From: Verrucomicrobiota bacterium
GTDB taxonomy: Bacteria; Verrucomicrobiota; Verrucomicrobiia; Verrucomicrobiales; Akkermansiaceae
Reading direction: 5' to 3'
Length of the DNA: 64,000 nt
NCBI GenBank assembly: GCA_017301995.1
Contig: JAFLEH010000009.1
Span: 170,455 to 234,454, forward strand
A program made the position numbers and the translations under genes. Below the pieces are notes generated by a model that saw only the letters and a list, made by a program, of their open reading frames with translations, did no database searches and was not told the origin of the DNA. This document shows, one piece after another, positions 42,368 through 51,472 of the stretch. Each line of letters begins with the position of its first letter. Positions within the stretch are counted from its first letter, which is position 1.

Positions 42368-45300
42368 ATGAGCTGGATCCAAGACATCTTCGCACCGGAA
42401 GACCGCACCTGGGAAGCGTTCTACCGCAACCGCTGGAGCTACGACAAGAAAGTCCGCTCCACCCACGGCGTCAATTGCACCGGTTCGTGCAGTTGGGAAA
42501 TCTATGTCAAAAACGGCGTGGTCGTATGGGAACTCCAGGCGCTCGACTATCCGATCATCGACCAAACCATCCCGCCCTACGAACCCCGCGGCTGCCAGCG
42601 CGGCATCTCGTATTCGTGGTATATCTACAGCCCCATCCGCGTCAAATACCCCTATGTCCGCGGCGCGCTGCTGGATCTCTGGCGGAAGGCGAAAAAGGAC
42701 TTCCCCGATGATCCCGTGGCGGCCTACAACTCGATCGTTTCCGATCCGGAAAAACGCGGAAAATACCAGACCGCCCGCGGCAAGGGCGGCTTCCGCCGCG
42801 TCCACTGGACCGAGGTGAACGAACTCCTCGCCGCCGCCAATCTCCACACCGTAAAACGCCACGGCCCGGACCGCATCGCCGGCTTCTCGCCGATTCCCGC
42901 GATGTCCATGCTTTCCTACGCGGCAGGCGCGCGCTTCTGCCAACTCATGGGCGGCGTCTCGCTTTCGTTCTACGATTGGTATTGCGACCTCCCGCCAGCC
43001 TCGCCGGAAATCTGGGGCGAGCAAACCGATGTCAACGAAAGCGCCGATTGGTATCACTCGAAGTTCATCGCCACCGTCGGCTCGAATGTGCTGATGACCC
43101 GCACGCCCGACGCCCACTTCCTCGTCGAGGCGCGCCACGGCGGAGCGAAGGTGGTCGTGTTCTCTCCCGACTTCAGCCAGACCTCGAAGGTGGCCGATGA
43201 ATGGGTGCCGCTCCATCAGGGCACCGACGGCGCGTTCTGGATGTCCGTGGGCCATGTGATCCTCAAGGAAAACTACGCCGACCGGCAGGTTCCGGAGTTT
43301 CAGGAATACCTGCGGAAATACACCGACGCCTCATTCCTGGTCACCTTGGAAAAACAGGCCAACGGCCAATACCGCCCCGGCAAACTGCTGCGCGCGTCCG
43401 CCCTAACGGAAACCAAGGACCAGGAGAACGCCGATTGGAAATTCTTCGTCATTGATGAGAACACCAACGCGCTGAAAATGCCCAAGGGCACCGTCGGCCA
43501 CCGCTGGCAGAAGCAAAAGGGCCAGTGGAACCTCAAGCTCGAGGACTGCAACACCCACGAGCCGATCCTTCCCTTGTTGGAGCTCAAGGATGCCTGCGAC
43601 GCCACGGTTTCCGTCGAGGTTACCGATTTCTCCGACGGCACCAACAACCGTGTCCTCAACCGCAATGTCCCGGTGCGCGAGATCGCCACCGAAAACGGCC
43701 CGGTCTATGTCACCACCGTGATGGAGCTTTACTTTCTCCAATACGGCATTGACCGCGGACTCGGCGGCGAATGGCCTAACGGATATGAAGATTCCAACCA
43801 CCCATTCACCCCCTCCTGGCAGGAACGCTACACCGGCGTGGCCGCGAGCATCGCCGTGAATTTCGCCCGCGAGTTCGCGCGCACCGCGGAACACACCGGT
43901 GGCAAATGCTCCGTCATCATCGGCGCGGGCGTGAACCATTGGTATCACAACAACCTGATCTATCGCTCGATCATCAACTCGCTCATCTTCTGCGGTTGCA
44001 TTGGCAAGAGCGGCGGCGGCCTCAATCACTATGTGGGTCAGGAAAAACTCGTCCCGCAAACCTCGTGGGCGCCCATCGCCTTCGGCGGCGACTGGGCCGG
44101 CCCGCCGCGACAGATGAATTCGCCGTCGTTCCACTACATGAATTCCGACCAGTGGCGCTACGACAAGGCGTTCTCGGAAATGTGCCCGGTGGACGATAGC
44201 GCTCACAGCATGGCTCACGGCCACACGGCCGATAAAAACGCGATGGCCGTGCGCCTCGGTTGGCTGCCGTGTTATCCGCAATTCACCCGCTCGAACCTCG
44301 AACTCGTCGCCCAGGCGAAGGCCGAAGGCGCCACCACCGACGAGGAGATTGTGGCCTTCGTGGTGAGAGAACTGAAAGACCGCAGCCTCAAGTTCGCGCT
44401 CGAGGACCCGGACAATCCGGAATGCTTCCCGCGCCTGTTCTACATCTGGCGCGGCAACGCGCTCAGCTCGTCCGCCAAAGGCCACGAGTATTTCCTCAAG
44501 CATTACCTCGGCACGCACCACAACGCCATCGCCGAGGAATGCGCCCGCCCGGACATCGAGGATGTGGTCTGGCACGACAAGGTGCAGTTGGGAAAAATGG
44601 ACCTGGTGGTGGACCTGAACTTCCGCATGGACAGTTCCGCGCTCTACTCGGACATCGTCCTACCCGCGGCGACCTACTACGAGAAGAACGACCTCAACTC
44701 GACGGACATGCACAGTTTCATCCATCCGTTGCAGGCCGCCGTGCCCCCGTGTTGGGAGTCGAAGAGCGACTGGGACATCTTCAAGGGCATCGCCAGGGAG
44801 ACCTCGGAAATGGCGAAGAAATACTTCCCGGAACCGGTGAAGGACATCCTCGTTTCCCCGCTCATGCACGACACTCCGGCCGAAATGGCGCAACCCACCG
44901 TCAAAGACTGGGCCAAGGGCGAATGCGAACTGATCCCCGGAAAAACCGCGCCCAACATCAAGGTCGTGGTCCGCGATTATGTGAACCTCTACAACCGCAT
45001 GATCTCGTTAGGCCCGAACTTCCGCAACAACGGCCTCTCGATGCACGGCACCCACTACGATGTGGACGACGCTTACGACGCCTACATGGAAACCCACCCC
45101 ACCGAAAGCTGGGGCGGCAAAACCTATCCGAGCCTCCGCGTGGACAAGGACGCCTGCAATGTGATCCTCCACTTCGCCCCGGAAACCAACGGCGAAATGG
45201 CATGGCGCGCCTATCAGAGTGAGTCGCATAAGACCGGCATTGACCACTCGCACCTCGCCGCGGACAACCGCGGCGTCCGTTACACCTTCGAGGACCTCAC

Positions 45301-46000
45301 CAACCAGCCGCGGCGCACGCTCACCACCCCGTTCTGGACCGGCATCACCAATGGCAAGCGCACCTACGCGGCCTATTGCCAGAACATCGAGGAACTCATT
45401 CCGTTCCGCACGCTCACCGGACGCCAGCATCTCTATCTGGACCACGAGAGCTACATCGCCTTCGGCGAGAACCTCCCCACCTTCAAACCGCGCGGCGAAC
45501 TCCGCCAAACCCGAGACCTGCTGCACACCAAACAGGAAGGAAACGGCATCGTGCTCAACTACCTTACCCCGCACGGCAAGTGGCACATCCACTCGACCTA
45601 CGGCGACACGCTGCGCATGAAAACGCTCTCGCGCGGCTGTTATCCGGTGTGGGTCAACGACAAGGACGCCGACCTGATCGGCATCGAGGACAACGATTGG
45701 ATCGAGGTCATCAACGACCACGGCGTGGTCTGCACCCGAGCCATCGTCAGCGCCCGCATCCCCAGCGGGATCTGCCTGCTCTACCACGCGCCCGAGCGCA
45801 CACTCGGCGTGCCAAGATCTCCCTCGCGCGGCAACCAGCGCGGCGGCATCCACAACAGCCTCACCCGCACGCGCATGAAGCCGCTCTTCATGATCGGCGG
45901 CTACGCGCAATTCACCTATGCCTTCAATTATTGGGGACCGCAGGGCGTCAACCGCGACACCTTCGTCATCGTCCGCAAACTGGACAAACCCGTTTACTAA
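42368..46000 (+). CDS. narG: Respiratory nitrate reductase alpha subunit
   Basis: 1210 residues, normal for NarG. The FS0 cluster site STHGVNCTGSCSWEIYVKNG is present, as is SFYDWYCDLPPASPEIWGEQ, which holds the aspartate ligand to molybdenum. SADWYHSKF and TRTPDAHFLVEARHGGAKVV follow. The enzyme reduces nitrate to nitrite using bis-MGD. There is no N-terminal Tat signal, so the active site should face the cytoplasm, as in classical nNar; the N-terminus is shorter than in E. coli. It is followed 15 nt later by narH. Cofactor genes for bis-MGD (mobA) lie on the other side of the regulator. Confidence 0.96.
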   Translation: MSWIQDIFAPEDRTWEAFYRNRWSYDKKVRSTHGVNCTGSCSWEIYVKNGVVVWELQALDYPIIDQTIPPYEPRGCQRGISYSWYIYSPIRVKYPYVRGALLDLWRKAKKDFPDDPVAAYNSIVSDPEKRGKYQTARGKGGFRRVHWTEVNELLAAANLHTVKRHGPDRIAGFSPIPAMSMLSYAAGARFCQLMGGVSLSFYDWYCDLPPASPEIWGEQTDVNESADWYHSKFIATVGSNVLMTRTPDAHFLVEARHGGAKVVVFSPDFSQTSKVADEWVPLHQGTDGAFWMSVGHVILKENYADRQVPEFQEYLRKYTDASFLVTLEKQANGQYRPGKLLRASALTETKDQENADWKFFVIDENTNALKMPKGTVGHRWQKQKGQWNLKLEDCNTHEPILPLLELKDACDATVSVEVTDFSDGTNNRVLNRNVPVREIATENGPVYVTTVMELYFLQYGIDRGLGGEWPNGYEDSNHPFTPSWQERYTGVAASIAVNFAREFARTAEHTGGKCSVIIGAGVNHWYHNNLIYRSIINSLIFCGCIGKSGGGLNHYVGQEKLVPQTSWAPIAFGGDWAGPPRQMNSPSFHYMNSDQWRYDKAFSEMCPVDDSAHSMAHGHTADKNAMAVRLGWLPCYPQFTRSNLELVAQAKAEGATTDEEIVAFVVRELKDRSLKFALEDPDNPECFPRLFYIWRGNALSSSAKGHEYFLKHYLGTHHNAIAEECARPDIEDVVWHDKVQLGKMDLVVDLNFRMDSSALYSDIVLPAATYYEKNDLNSTDMHSFIHPLQAAVPPCWESKSDWDIFKGIARETSEMAKKYFPEPVKDILVSPLMHDTPAEMAQPTVKDWAKGECELIPGKTAPNIKVVVRDYVNLYNRMISLGPNFRNNGLSMHGTHYDVDDAYDAYMETHPTESWGGKTYPSLRVDKDACNVILHFAPETNGEMAWRAYQSESHKTGIDHSHLAADNRGVRYTFEDLTNQPRRTLTTPFWTGITNGKRTYAAYCQNIEELIPFRTLTGRQHLYLDHESYIAFGENLPTFKPRGELRQTRDLLHTKQEGNGIVLNYLTPHGKWHIHSTYGDTLRMKTLSRGCYPVWVNDKDADLIGIEDNDWIEVINDHGVVCTRAIVSARIPSGICLLYHAPERTLGVPRSPSRGNQRGGIHNSLTRTRMKPLFMIGGYAQFTYAFNYWGPQGVNRDTFVIVRKLDKPVY

Positions 46001-46015
46001 CAACCACCCGCCGCT

Positions 46016-47509
46016 ATGGATGTCAGAGCCCATGTTTCCGTAATTTTCCACCTCGACAAGTGCATCGGGTGCCACACTTGCAGCGTCGCCTGCAAGAACA
46101 TCTGGACCGACCGTCCCGGCGCCGAGTATATGTGGTGGAACAATGTCGAAACCAAACCCGGCACCGGCTTTCCCACCCGTTGGGAAGACCAAGACCGTTT
46201 CAACGGCGGTTGGAAATGGAACGGCAAGAACAAGCTGGAACCCCGCTGCCAGACCCGCGCGGATTCCTTCCTCAAGCTGTTCTACAATCCCAACCAACCG
46301 AATCTCGACGACTACTACGAGCCGTTCACCTACAAATACGAAGACCTCTTCAACGCCCCGCAGGGCGATGTCCAGCCCACCGCCATTCCCATCTCGCTCA
46401 TTACTGGCGAGCCGATGGAAATCAAGGCCGGCCCGAACTGGGACGACGACCTTTCCGGCACGCCGCTCTATGCGGAAAACGACCTGAACCTCGACGCTCT
46501 ATCCGAAGAGGAACGCAACATGCTTTTCGAGGTCGAGCGGCTGACGATGTTTTATCTGCCTCGTATTTGCAACCACTGCGCCAATCCCACTTGCGTCGCC
46601 GCCTGCCCGTCGGGCGCGATCTACAAGCGCGGCGAAGATGGCATCGTCCTCATCAATCAGGAGAAATGCCGCGGCTGGCGCGCCTGCGTGGCGGCTTGTC
46701 CGTATAAGAAAATCTACTACAACTGGAAAACCGGCAAGTCGGAGAAGTGTGTGCTCTGCTTCCCGCGCCTCGAAACCGGACAGGCGCCGGCCTGCTTCCA
46801 CTCGTGCGTCGGCCGCATCCGCTACATGGGCGTGATGCTCTACGATGCCGATCGTATTCCGGACGCGATGAAAGTGCCTGACCGCGCGCTCGTGGAGTCT
46901 CAGCGCTCCGCCTTCCTTGATCCGAACGACCCGGCGGTCATCGCCGGCGCCCGTGCCAACGGCATCAGCGAGGAATTCATCGAGTCGGCGCAAAAGTCGC
47001 CCGCTTACAAATATATCATGGAGTGGAAGCTGGCGCTGCCGTTGCACATCGAATACCGCACCATGCCGATGTTGTTCTATGTCCCGCCGCTTCTCCCGGT
47101 CATGGGCAAGACCGACAACGGCACCTACACGCACGATGCCAAAAACTTCTTCACCTGCCTGGAGAACTCCCGCCTGCCGATAAAATACCTGGCCAGCCTG
47201 TTCAGCGCCGGCAATGTGGAGGTCGTCGAGGCGGTCATGCGCAAGTTGATGGCCGTGCGCCACTACAAGCGCTGGCAAAGCGTCCGCGACATGGACGAAA
47301 ACGAGGTCCACAAGATCCTCCGCGAGGCGAAAACCACGCCGGAGGAGGTTGAGCGGATCTATCAAATGACCGCCATCCCCACACAATACCAGCGCTATGT
47401 TCTGCCGCCGCTCCAGCGTGAGGAGGCCGTCGAATCCACCTGCAGTCCGGAAGCCTGCAAAGGTTGCTCGGGCTTCTCCCTCGAACCCACCTTCAGTCCG
47501 CGAGCATGA
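46016..47509 (+). CDS. narH: Respiratory nitrate reductase beta subunit
   Basis: The 497-residue iron-sulfur electron-wire protein has the cysteine groups CIGCHTCSVACKNIW, CNHCANPTCVAACPSGAI, CRGWRACVAACPYKK (with Trp in place of one Cys, which gives the [3Fe-4S] cluster typical of NarH) and CVLCFPRLETGQAPACFHSC. It passes electrons from the membrane subunit to NarG. It ends in a Cys-containing tail (CSPEACKGCSGFSLEP). The stop overlaps the narJ start by 4 nt. Confidence 0.96.
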   Translation: MDVRAHVSVIFHLDKCIGCHTCSVACKNIWTDRPGAEYMWWNNVETKPGTGFPTRWEDQDRFNGGWKWNGKNKLEPRCQTRADSFLKLFYNPNQPNLDDYYEPFTYKYEDLFNAPQGDVQPTAIPISLITGEPMEIKAGPNWDDDLSGTPLYAENDLNLDALSEEERNMLFEVERLTMFYLPRICNHCANPTCVAACPSGAIYKRGEDGIVLINQEKCRGWRACVAACPYKKIYYNWKTGKSEKCVLCFPRLETGQAPACFHSCVGRIRYMGVMLYDADRIPDAMKVPDRALVESQRSAFLDPNDPAVIAGARANGISEEFIESAQKSPAYKYIMEWKLALPLHIEYRTMPMLFYVPPLLPVMGKTDNGTYTHDAKNFFTCLENSRLPIKYLASLFSAGNVEVVEAVMRKLMAVRHYKRWQSVRDMDENEVHKILREAKTTPEEVERIYQMTAIPTQYQRYVLPPLQREEAVESTCSPEACKGCSGFSLEPTFSPRA

Positions 47510-48237
47510 ACACACTCACCGTCGCGGCTTCCCACCGCCATGCCGAGCATCATCCGCTCCCGATGGCGCTCGATTTGCTGGGCAATCTCCTGCGTTATCC
47601 CGGCCCGGAATTCGGCGACCTCCTTGCCCATGCCCGCGAGACCATCGAAAGCCTGCCGCTCGTGGCGTTTTCCGAATCCATCGGCTCGCTAACCACCGAC
47701 GCCCGCGAGGAACTCTACACCGCCACCTTTGATGTGACCCCGCGCTGCGTGCCCTACGCGAGCATCCATCTCTTCGGTGAGGAAAATTTCAAGCGCGGCG
47801 AGTTCATGGCGGCCCTCCACCACCAATATGAAACCCACGGCTTTGATTCCAACGGCGAGCTGCCCGACCATATCGGCAACCTGCTTCGATACGCCGCCAC
47901 TCTGGAAGATCCCGAACGCCGCGAACTCGTCGAGTTCTGCATCCTCGGACCGCTCGGCAAAATCAGCGCCGCCCTGCCGGAGGACAACCCTTACCGCCAC
48001 CTTCTAGCCGCAGCCGATCAGATCCTTCGTTCCGCCTATCCCGGCATCGAACCCGCGCTGAGTCCCATCGAACAAATGCGCCGGCACGGAGCCGAGTGTC
48101 CCACCGTCACGGCAACAGGCTGCTCCTGCGGGCCTATCGAAGATGGAGCGCCGGCTTCAGCCGGCGTTCTGGAAGGCAACGATTTCCCATACACGCCGAC
48201 TGAAGTCGGCGCTCCAATGCAAACCGCCTCATTCTAA
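47506..48237 (+). CDS. narJ: Nitrate reductase assembly chaperone NarJ with a repeat-derived C-terminus
   Basis: 243 residues. The TorD/NarJ fold is clear: MALDLLGNLLRYPGPEF, LYTATFDVTPRCVPYASIHL, HIGNLLRYAATLEDPERREL and PYRHLLAAADQIL. NarJ inserts the Mo cofactor into NarG and helps attach it to the membrane. The last ~33 residues (from about IEDGAPASAG to GAPMQTASF) are encoded by the palindromic repeat at 48144-48216 and the short tail that follows it, so the repeat has replaced the original end of the gene. The core of the protein is complete. Confidence 0.9.
   Translation: MNTLTVAASHRHAEHHPLPMALDLLGNLLRYPGPEFGDLLAHARETIESLPLVAFSESIGSLTTDAREELYTATFDVTPRCVPYASIHLFGEENFKRGEFMAALHHQYETHGFDSNGELPDHIGNLLRYAATLEDPERRELVEFCILGPLGKISAALPEDNPYRHLLAAADQILRSAYPGIEPALSPIEQMRRHGAECPTVTATGCSCGPIEDGAPASAGVLEGNDFPYTPTEVGAPMQTASF
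48144..48216. repeat. Palindromic repeat A (TGGAGCGCC...GGCGCTCCA) inside the end of narJ
   Basis: 73 bp with perfect 9-bp terminal inverted repeats TGGAGCGCC/GGCGCTCCA and two internal hairpins (CGCCGGCTTCAGCCGGCG at about 48150 and CGCCGACTGAAGTCGGCG at about 48194). It is translated in frame as the NarJ tail. It has the features of a small non-autonomous palindromic element. Confidence 0.8.
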
Positions 48238-48250
48238 CTGTTCATCCGCC

Positions 48251-48400
48251 ATGATTGACCTCTTTCTCTACATCGGCCTGCCCTACATCGCGATCATCGG
48301 CGATGGAGCGCGGACTTTAGTCCGCATCCCTGGCGCTCCCGAAGACACGGTAGGTTCCCTGATTCGACTCGGCGCTCCAATGCAAACCGCCTCATTCTAA
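48251..48400 (+). pseudogene. Truncated duplicate of the narI start, 49 codons
   Basis: The frame reads MIDLFLYIGLPYIAII, identical to the first 16 residues of the downstream narI product. It then runs into palindrome B and ends with GAPMQTASF, the same ending as NarJ. It could be translated as a small one-helix membrane peptide or act only as spacer or leader. There is no Shine-Dalgarno sequence. Confidence 0.7.
48304..48379. repeat. Palindromic repeat B
   Basis: 76 bp starting TGGAGCGCGGACTTTAGTCC and ending CTCGGCGCTCCA: the same terminal TGGAGCGC motif and a GCGGACTTTAGTCCGC hairpin as in repeat A, with a diverged middle. It lies between the duplicate and the true narI start. Confidence 0.7.
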
Positions 48401-48413
48401 CCGTTCGACCGCC

Positions 48414-49727
48414 ATGATTGACCTCTTTCTCTACATCGGCCTGCCCTACATCGCGATCATTGTAGCCATTATCGGCTGCTACCGCCGGGCGAAATACTCG
48501 AAATACTCGATGACCACGCGTTCGTCGCAATTCCTCGAGGACAAGCAGCTTCTCTGGGGATCCACCCCGTGGCACATCGGTGTCATTGTCGTGCTGCTGG
48601 GCCATCTCATCGCCTTCCTGCTGCCGCAGGTCTGGGCTGCGATCGTCTCGGTGCCGTGGGCCGTGTTTGTCATCGAAACCGTCGGCGTGGCCGCTTCCAT
48701 CCTTGCGCTGGCCGGCCTTGGCACGCTGATTTACCGCCGCGTTACCTCCGCCCGCATCCAGGCGGTCACCACCACGGCCGATCTTCTCGTCGTGGCGCTG
48801 CTCTTCGCCCAAATTGTGTTAGGAGTGCTTTCGGCGACCCATTTCCGCTACGGTGCGTCGTGGAGCACCGGCACGGTGGTTCCCTACCTCTGGAGCCTGC
48901 TCACCCTGCAGCCCGACATGACTTATGTCACCGGCTTCCCGATGCTCTTCAAACTCCATCTCATCGGCGCCTGGCTGTTCATTCTGCTGCTGCCTTTCAC
49001 CCGCCTGATGCATATTCTCGCCGTGCCATTCCAATACATCTGGCGTCGTCCGCAGATCGTGATCTGGAACACCGCGCGCCGGCGACAGCAAGCGGTGGCC
49101 GCCACCGTTGCCGCCGACAGCCGCCGCGAGTTTCTCAAAGGTGCCGTTGGCGTGACCGGTGCCACCGGTCTTTTGGCCATTGGGGTTTCCAACAAGGCTC
49201 TCAACTACTTCAAGGGTGCCGCCGCCGATCCCGAGGCCGAGTCCGCTTTGCTAGAGAAAAAACTCCGCCGACTTGAACTCACCGCCGAGGAGCGCAAGTA
49301 TGAGCTCGAGCGGCAGCGGAGTTCCATGATTCTGGTGGCTCCCTACAAGGATCTTGATCCGCTCAAGGGAAAATACTTCATTGATTACAAAATGGCGCCC
49401 GGCCTCGCCTTCAGGGGCAAGGACGGACTTCCCGTCGTCATCTCCGCCAAATGCACGCACCTTGGCTGCACGGTTTCAAGCACGCTTGACGAAAACGGCC
49501 GCGTGATGTGCCCGTGCCATGTCAGCTTCTTCAACATCTTCACCGGCCAGCCCGAAGGCGGCCCGGCCAAGGACCCGCTGAGGAAGATCGATTGGGCGCT
49601 GGTGGACCCCACCGGCAAGGCCCTCATCACCGGTGTGGCCGGCAACAAGCCCGAAGGCACCGCCACCCCGGAGGAACTCGCAGCCTGCAGTCTCTTCATC
49701 ACCAAGCCCGCCCCGGCGGCGGTCTAA
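48414..49727 (+). CDS. narI: NarI cytochrome b subunit fused to a Rieske iron-sulfur domain
   Basis: 437 residues. Residues 1-225 are NarI: five membrane helices with heme-ligand histidines in WHIGVIVVLLGH, MLFKLHLIGA and PFTRLMHILAVP, and the family motif VTTTADLLVVALL. At about 238 a twin-arginine-like SRREFLKGAVGVTGATGL starts a sixth hydrophobic segment, then a coiled linker. A Rieske domain (about 330-437) follows with CTHLGCTV and CPCHVSFFNIFTG, the Cys-His pairs of the [2Fe-2S] cluster. With NarI ending inside and the added helix going out, the Rieske domain would sit in the periplasm. It is followed 20 nt later by cytochrome b. Confidence 0.92.
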   Translation: MIDLFLYIGLPYIAIIVAIIGCYRRAKYSKYSMTTRSSQFLEDKQLLWGSTPWHIGVIVVLLGHLIAFLLPQVWAAIVSVPWAVFVIETVGVAASILALAGLGTLIYRRVTSARIQAVTTTADLLVVALLFAQIVLGVLSATHFRYGASWSTGTVVPYLWSLLTLQPDMTYVTGFPMLFKLHLIGAWLFILLLPFTRLMHILAVPFQYIWRRPQIVIWNTARRRQQAVAATVAADSRREFLKGAVGVTGATGLLAIGVSNKALNYFKGAAADPEAESALLEKKLRRLELTAEERKYELERQRSSMILVAPYKDLDPLKGKYFIDYKMAPGLAFRGKDGLPVVISAKCTHLGCTVSSTLDENGRVMCPCHVSFFNIFTGQPEGGPAKDPLRKIDWALVDPTGKALITGVAGNKPEGTATPEELAACSLFITKPAPAAV

Positions 49728-49747
49728 CCTAAGCCGTTTGACACCAA

Positions 49748-50851
49748 ATGAACCTCAAGGAACTTCTGAATAGATCCGGAACCTATCTCGCCGAGCGCCT
49801 GCCGGTGGAGAAGATGAACTACGCCTCCATGGTGAAGAAAAAGGAAGTGCCCGTCCACCGCCTTTCGTGGGGATACTACATGGGTGGACTGGCGTTGTTT
49901 TTCTTCATGGTGCAGATCGTCACCGGCCTGATGCTGCTCTTCTACTATCAACCCACGGTGTCCGAAGCACACGCGTCGGTGGAATACATCACCGAGCATG
50001 TTCCCGCCGGCGGACTGGTGCGCAACATCCATTCGTGGGCATCTTCGCTGATGATCGCCAGCGTTCTGGTCCACCTGCTCACCTGCTTCGCCATGAAGGC
50101 GTACGCCAAGCCCCGCGAACTCACTTGGGTCACCGGCGTCTTGTTATTGGGGATTACCTTCGCCCTCGGTTTCACCGGCTATCTGCTTCCCTGGCATCAG
50201 ATTGCCGTGAACGCCACCAAGATCGGCCTTGAAACCATCGAGAAAGTGGGCGACTACCTACCCGGCGCCATGTCCGACTGGCCGCGTCAGATCAAGGAAA
50301 TCATCCAGGGCGAGGCATCGGTGGGCCAGGCGACGCTCAGTCGCTTCTTCGCGCTGCATGTCATCATTCTGCCGCTGGCCATCTTCGGCGTGTTGGGTTT
50401 CCACTTGCTTTCCGTGCAACTCCACGGCATGAGCAAGGGCATTGACGAAAACCCCAGACGGCAGGAGAAATTCTTCCCCACCTTCTTCCTCAAGGATCTC
50501 CGCGTGTGGGGAGTCGCTTTCATGGTGCTCTTCGTTCTCGGCCTGTGCCTGCCGTTTGAGTCGCTGTTTCCCTATCCGTTGTTCGAGCCGTTCGATCCGA
50601 AGGGATCCACGCCGGACGGCATCAAGCCCGAGTGGTATTTCTTCTGGATCTACTATCCGCTCGAGCTGCTTCCGCTGTGGGTGATTCTGCTCGGATCGGC
50701 GATTCTCGGCGGAGTGCTGCTCGCCACACCGTGGATTTTCAAAAACACCAGCCGCAAGACCCTGCGCATCATCGCCATCGCCGCCGGCGTCTATCTGGTG
50801 GTGATGACGGTTTGGGGCGACGCCATCTATCATCTTCTCAAAGGACAATGA
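49748..50851 (+). CDS. Cytochrome b of bc1/b6f type
   Basis: 367 residues. The four-helix heme core has paired histidines in RNIHSWASSLMIASVLVHLL and RFFALHVIILPLAIFGVLGFH. The C-terminal quinol-site region is PDGIKPEWYFFWIYYPLELL, the variant of the PEWY motif. It is the quinol-oxidising partner of a Rieske protein, so with the Rieske domain encoded just upstream it would make a bc-type quinol:cytochrome c module. About eight membrane helices are seen. The next gene's ATG overlaps its TGA. Confidence 0.93.
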   Translation: MNLKELLNRSGTYLAERLPVEKMNYASMVKKKEVPVHRLSWGYYMGGLALFFFMVQIVTGLMLLFYYQPTVSEAHASVEYITEHVPAGGLVRNIHSWASSLMIASVLVHLLTCFAMKAYAKPRELTWVTGVLLLGITFALGFTGYLLPWHQIAVNATKIGLETIEKVGDYLPGAMSDWPRQIKEIIQGEASVGQATLSRFFALHVIILPLAIFGVLGFHLLSVQLHGMSKGIDENPRRQEKFFPTFFLKDLRVWGVAFMVLFVLGLCLPFESLFPYPLFEPFDPKGSTPDGIKPEWYFFWIYYPLELLPLWVILLGSAILGGVLLATPWIFKNTSRKTLRIIAIAAGVYLVVMTVWGDAIYHLLKGQ

Positions 50852-51450
50852 ACCGCCAATCCGTCATGAGCATTTCCACCATCCGTCCCGTCATTGCCGC
50901 TTTCCTGATTTCCGCCGGAATCGCCTCCGCCTATCCGGAGTTCCAGCAGCACATCGTGAAATCCACCGGCCGCACGGTCAATTGCGCCATGTGCCACACC
51001 CACTCCGATGGTCCCGAAGGTGCCGCCCCCGGCCAGATCGGCAAACTCACCCAAGCCGAGCTATCCGAACTCGGCCGCGCCCGCGCCTGTTTCAACCCGG
51101 GGGGCAAACCGAACAGCCCGATCCTCAACGGCTTCGGCAACCATATCATTGACGCCATCGGCAAGACCAGGTTCCTGGAACTCAAGCGCGATCCCGCGAG
51201 TCTATCCGGACTGCTCCCGCAGGAATCCGACCTCGACCACGACGGCATTCCAAACGCCGTCGAACTCGCCACCGGCACCCACCCGCTGATCAAGAGCGAC
51301 GGCAGGCCCTGGCTACTCTTCAAGGCGAATGTGGCCCAGAACTGGGGCCAGATCCTACTCATGTTAGGAGCCACCGTCTTCGGCCTGATGGGCCTCAAGC
51401 ACCTCCTCACCGGCTTCGCCATCGCCACGCATGATGAAGAGGAACACTGA
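50848..51450 (+). CDS. Membrane-anchored monoheme cytochrome c of the bc/nar module
   Basis: 200 residues: signal peptide ending near GIASAYPE, one heme site NCAMCHTHSDGP (about residue 48), an EF-hand-like DLDHDGIPNAVELATGTHP, and a C-terminal membrane helix (WGQILLMLGATVFGLMGLKHLL). It takes the place of cytochrome c1 in gene order. The ATG at 50848 overlaps the cytochrome b stop (ATGA), so the two are translated together. Only one CxxCH is present. It ends in an acidic tail (ATHDEEEH). Confidence 0.82.
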   Translation: MNRQSVMSISTIRPVIAAFLISAGIASAYPEFQQHIVKSTGRTVNCAMCHTHSDGPEGAAPGQIGKLTQAELSELGRARACFNPGGKPNSPILNGFGNHIIDAIGKTRFLELKRDPASLSGLLPQESDLDHDGIPNAVELATGTHPLIKSDGRPWLLFKANVAQNWGQILLMLGATVFGLMGLKHLLTGFAIATHDEEEH

Positions 51451-51472
51451 TCCACCAACCCAACCAACCACC

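Larger units (their letters stand above)
48207..48464 (+). repeat. Direct duplication (~95 bp) spanning the narJ end and narI start
   Basis: 48207-48299 and 48370-48462 are nearly identical and 163 bp apart. Each contains CGGCGCTCCAATGCAAACCG, the TCATTCTAAC stop context, and the first 48 nt of narI (ATGATTGACCTCTTTCTC...). Between them lies palindrome B. The right copy belongs to the intact narI. Confidence 0.85.
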
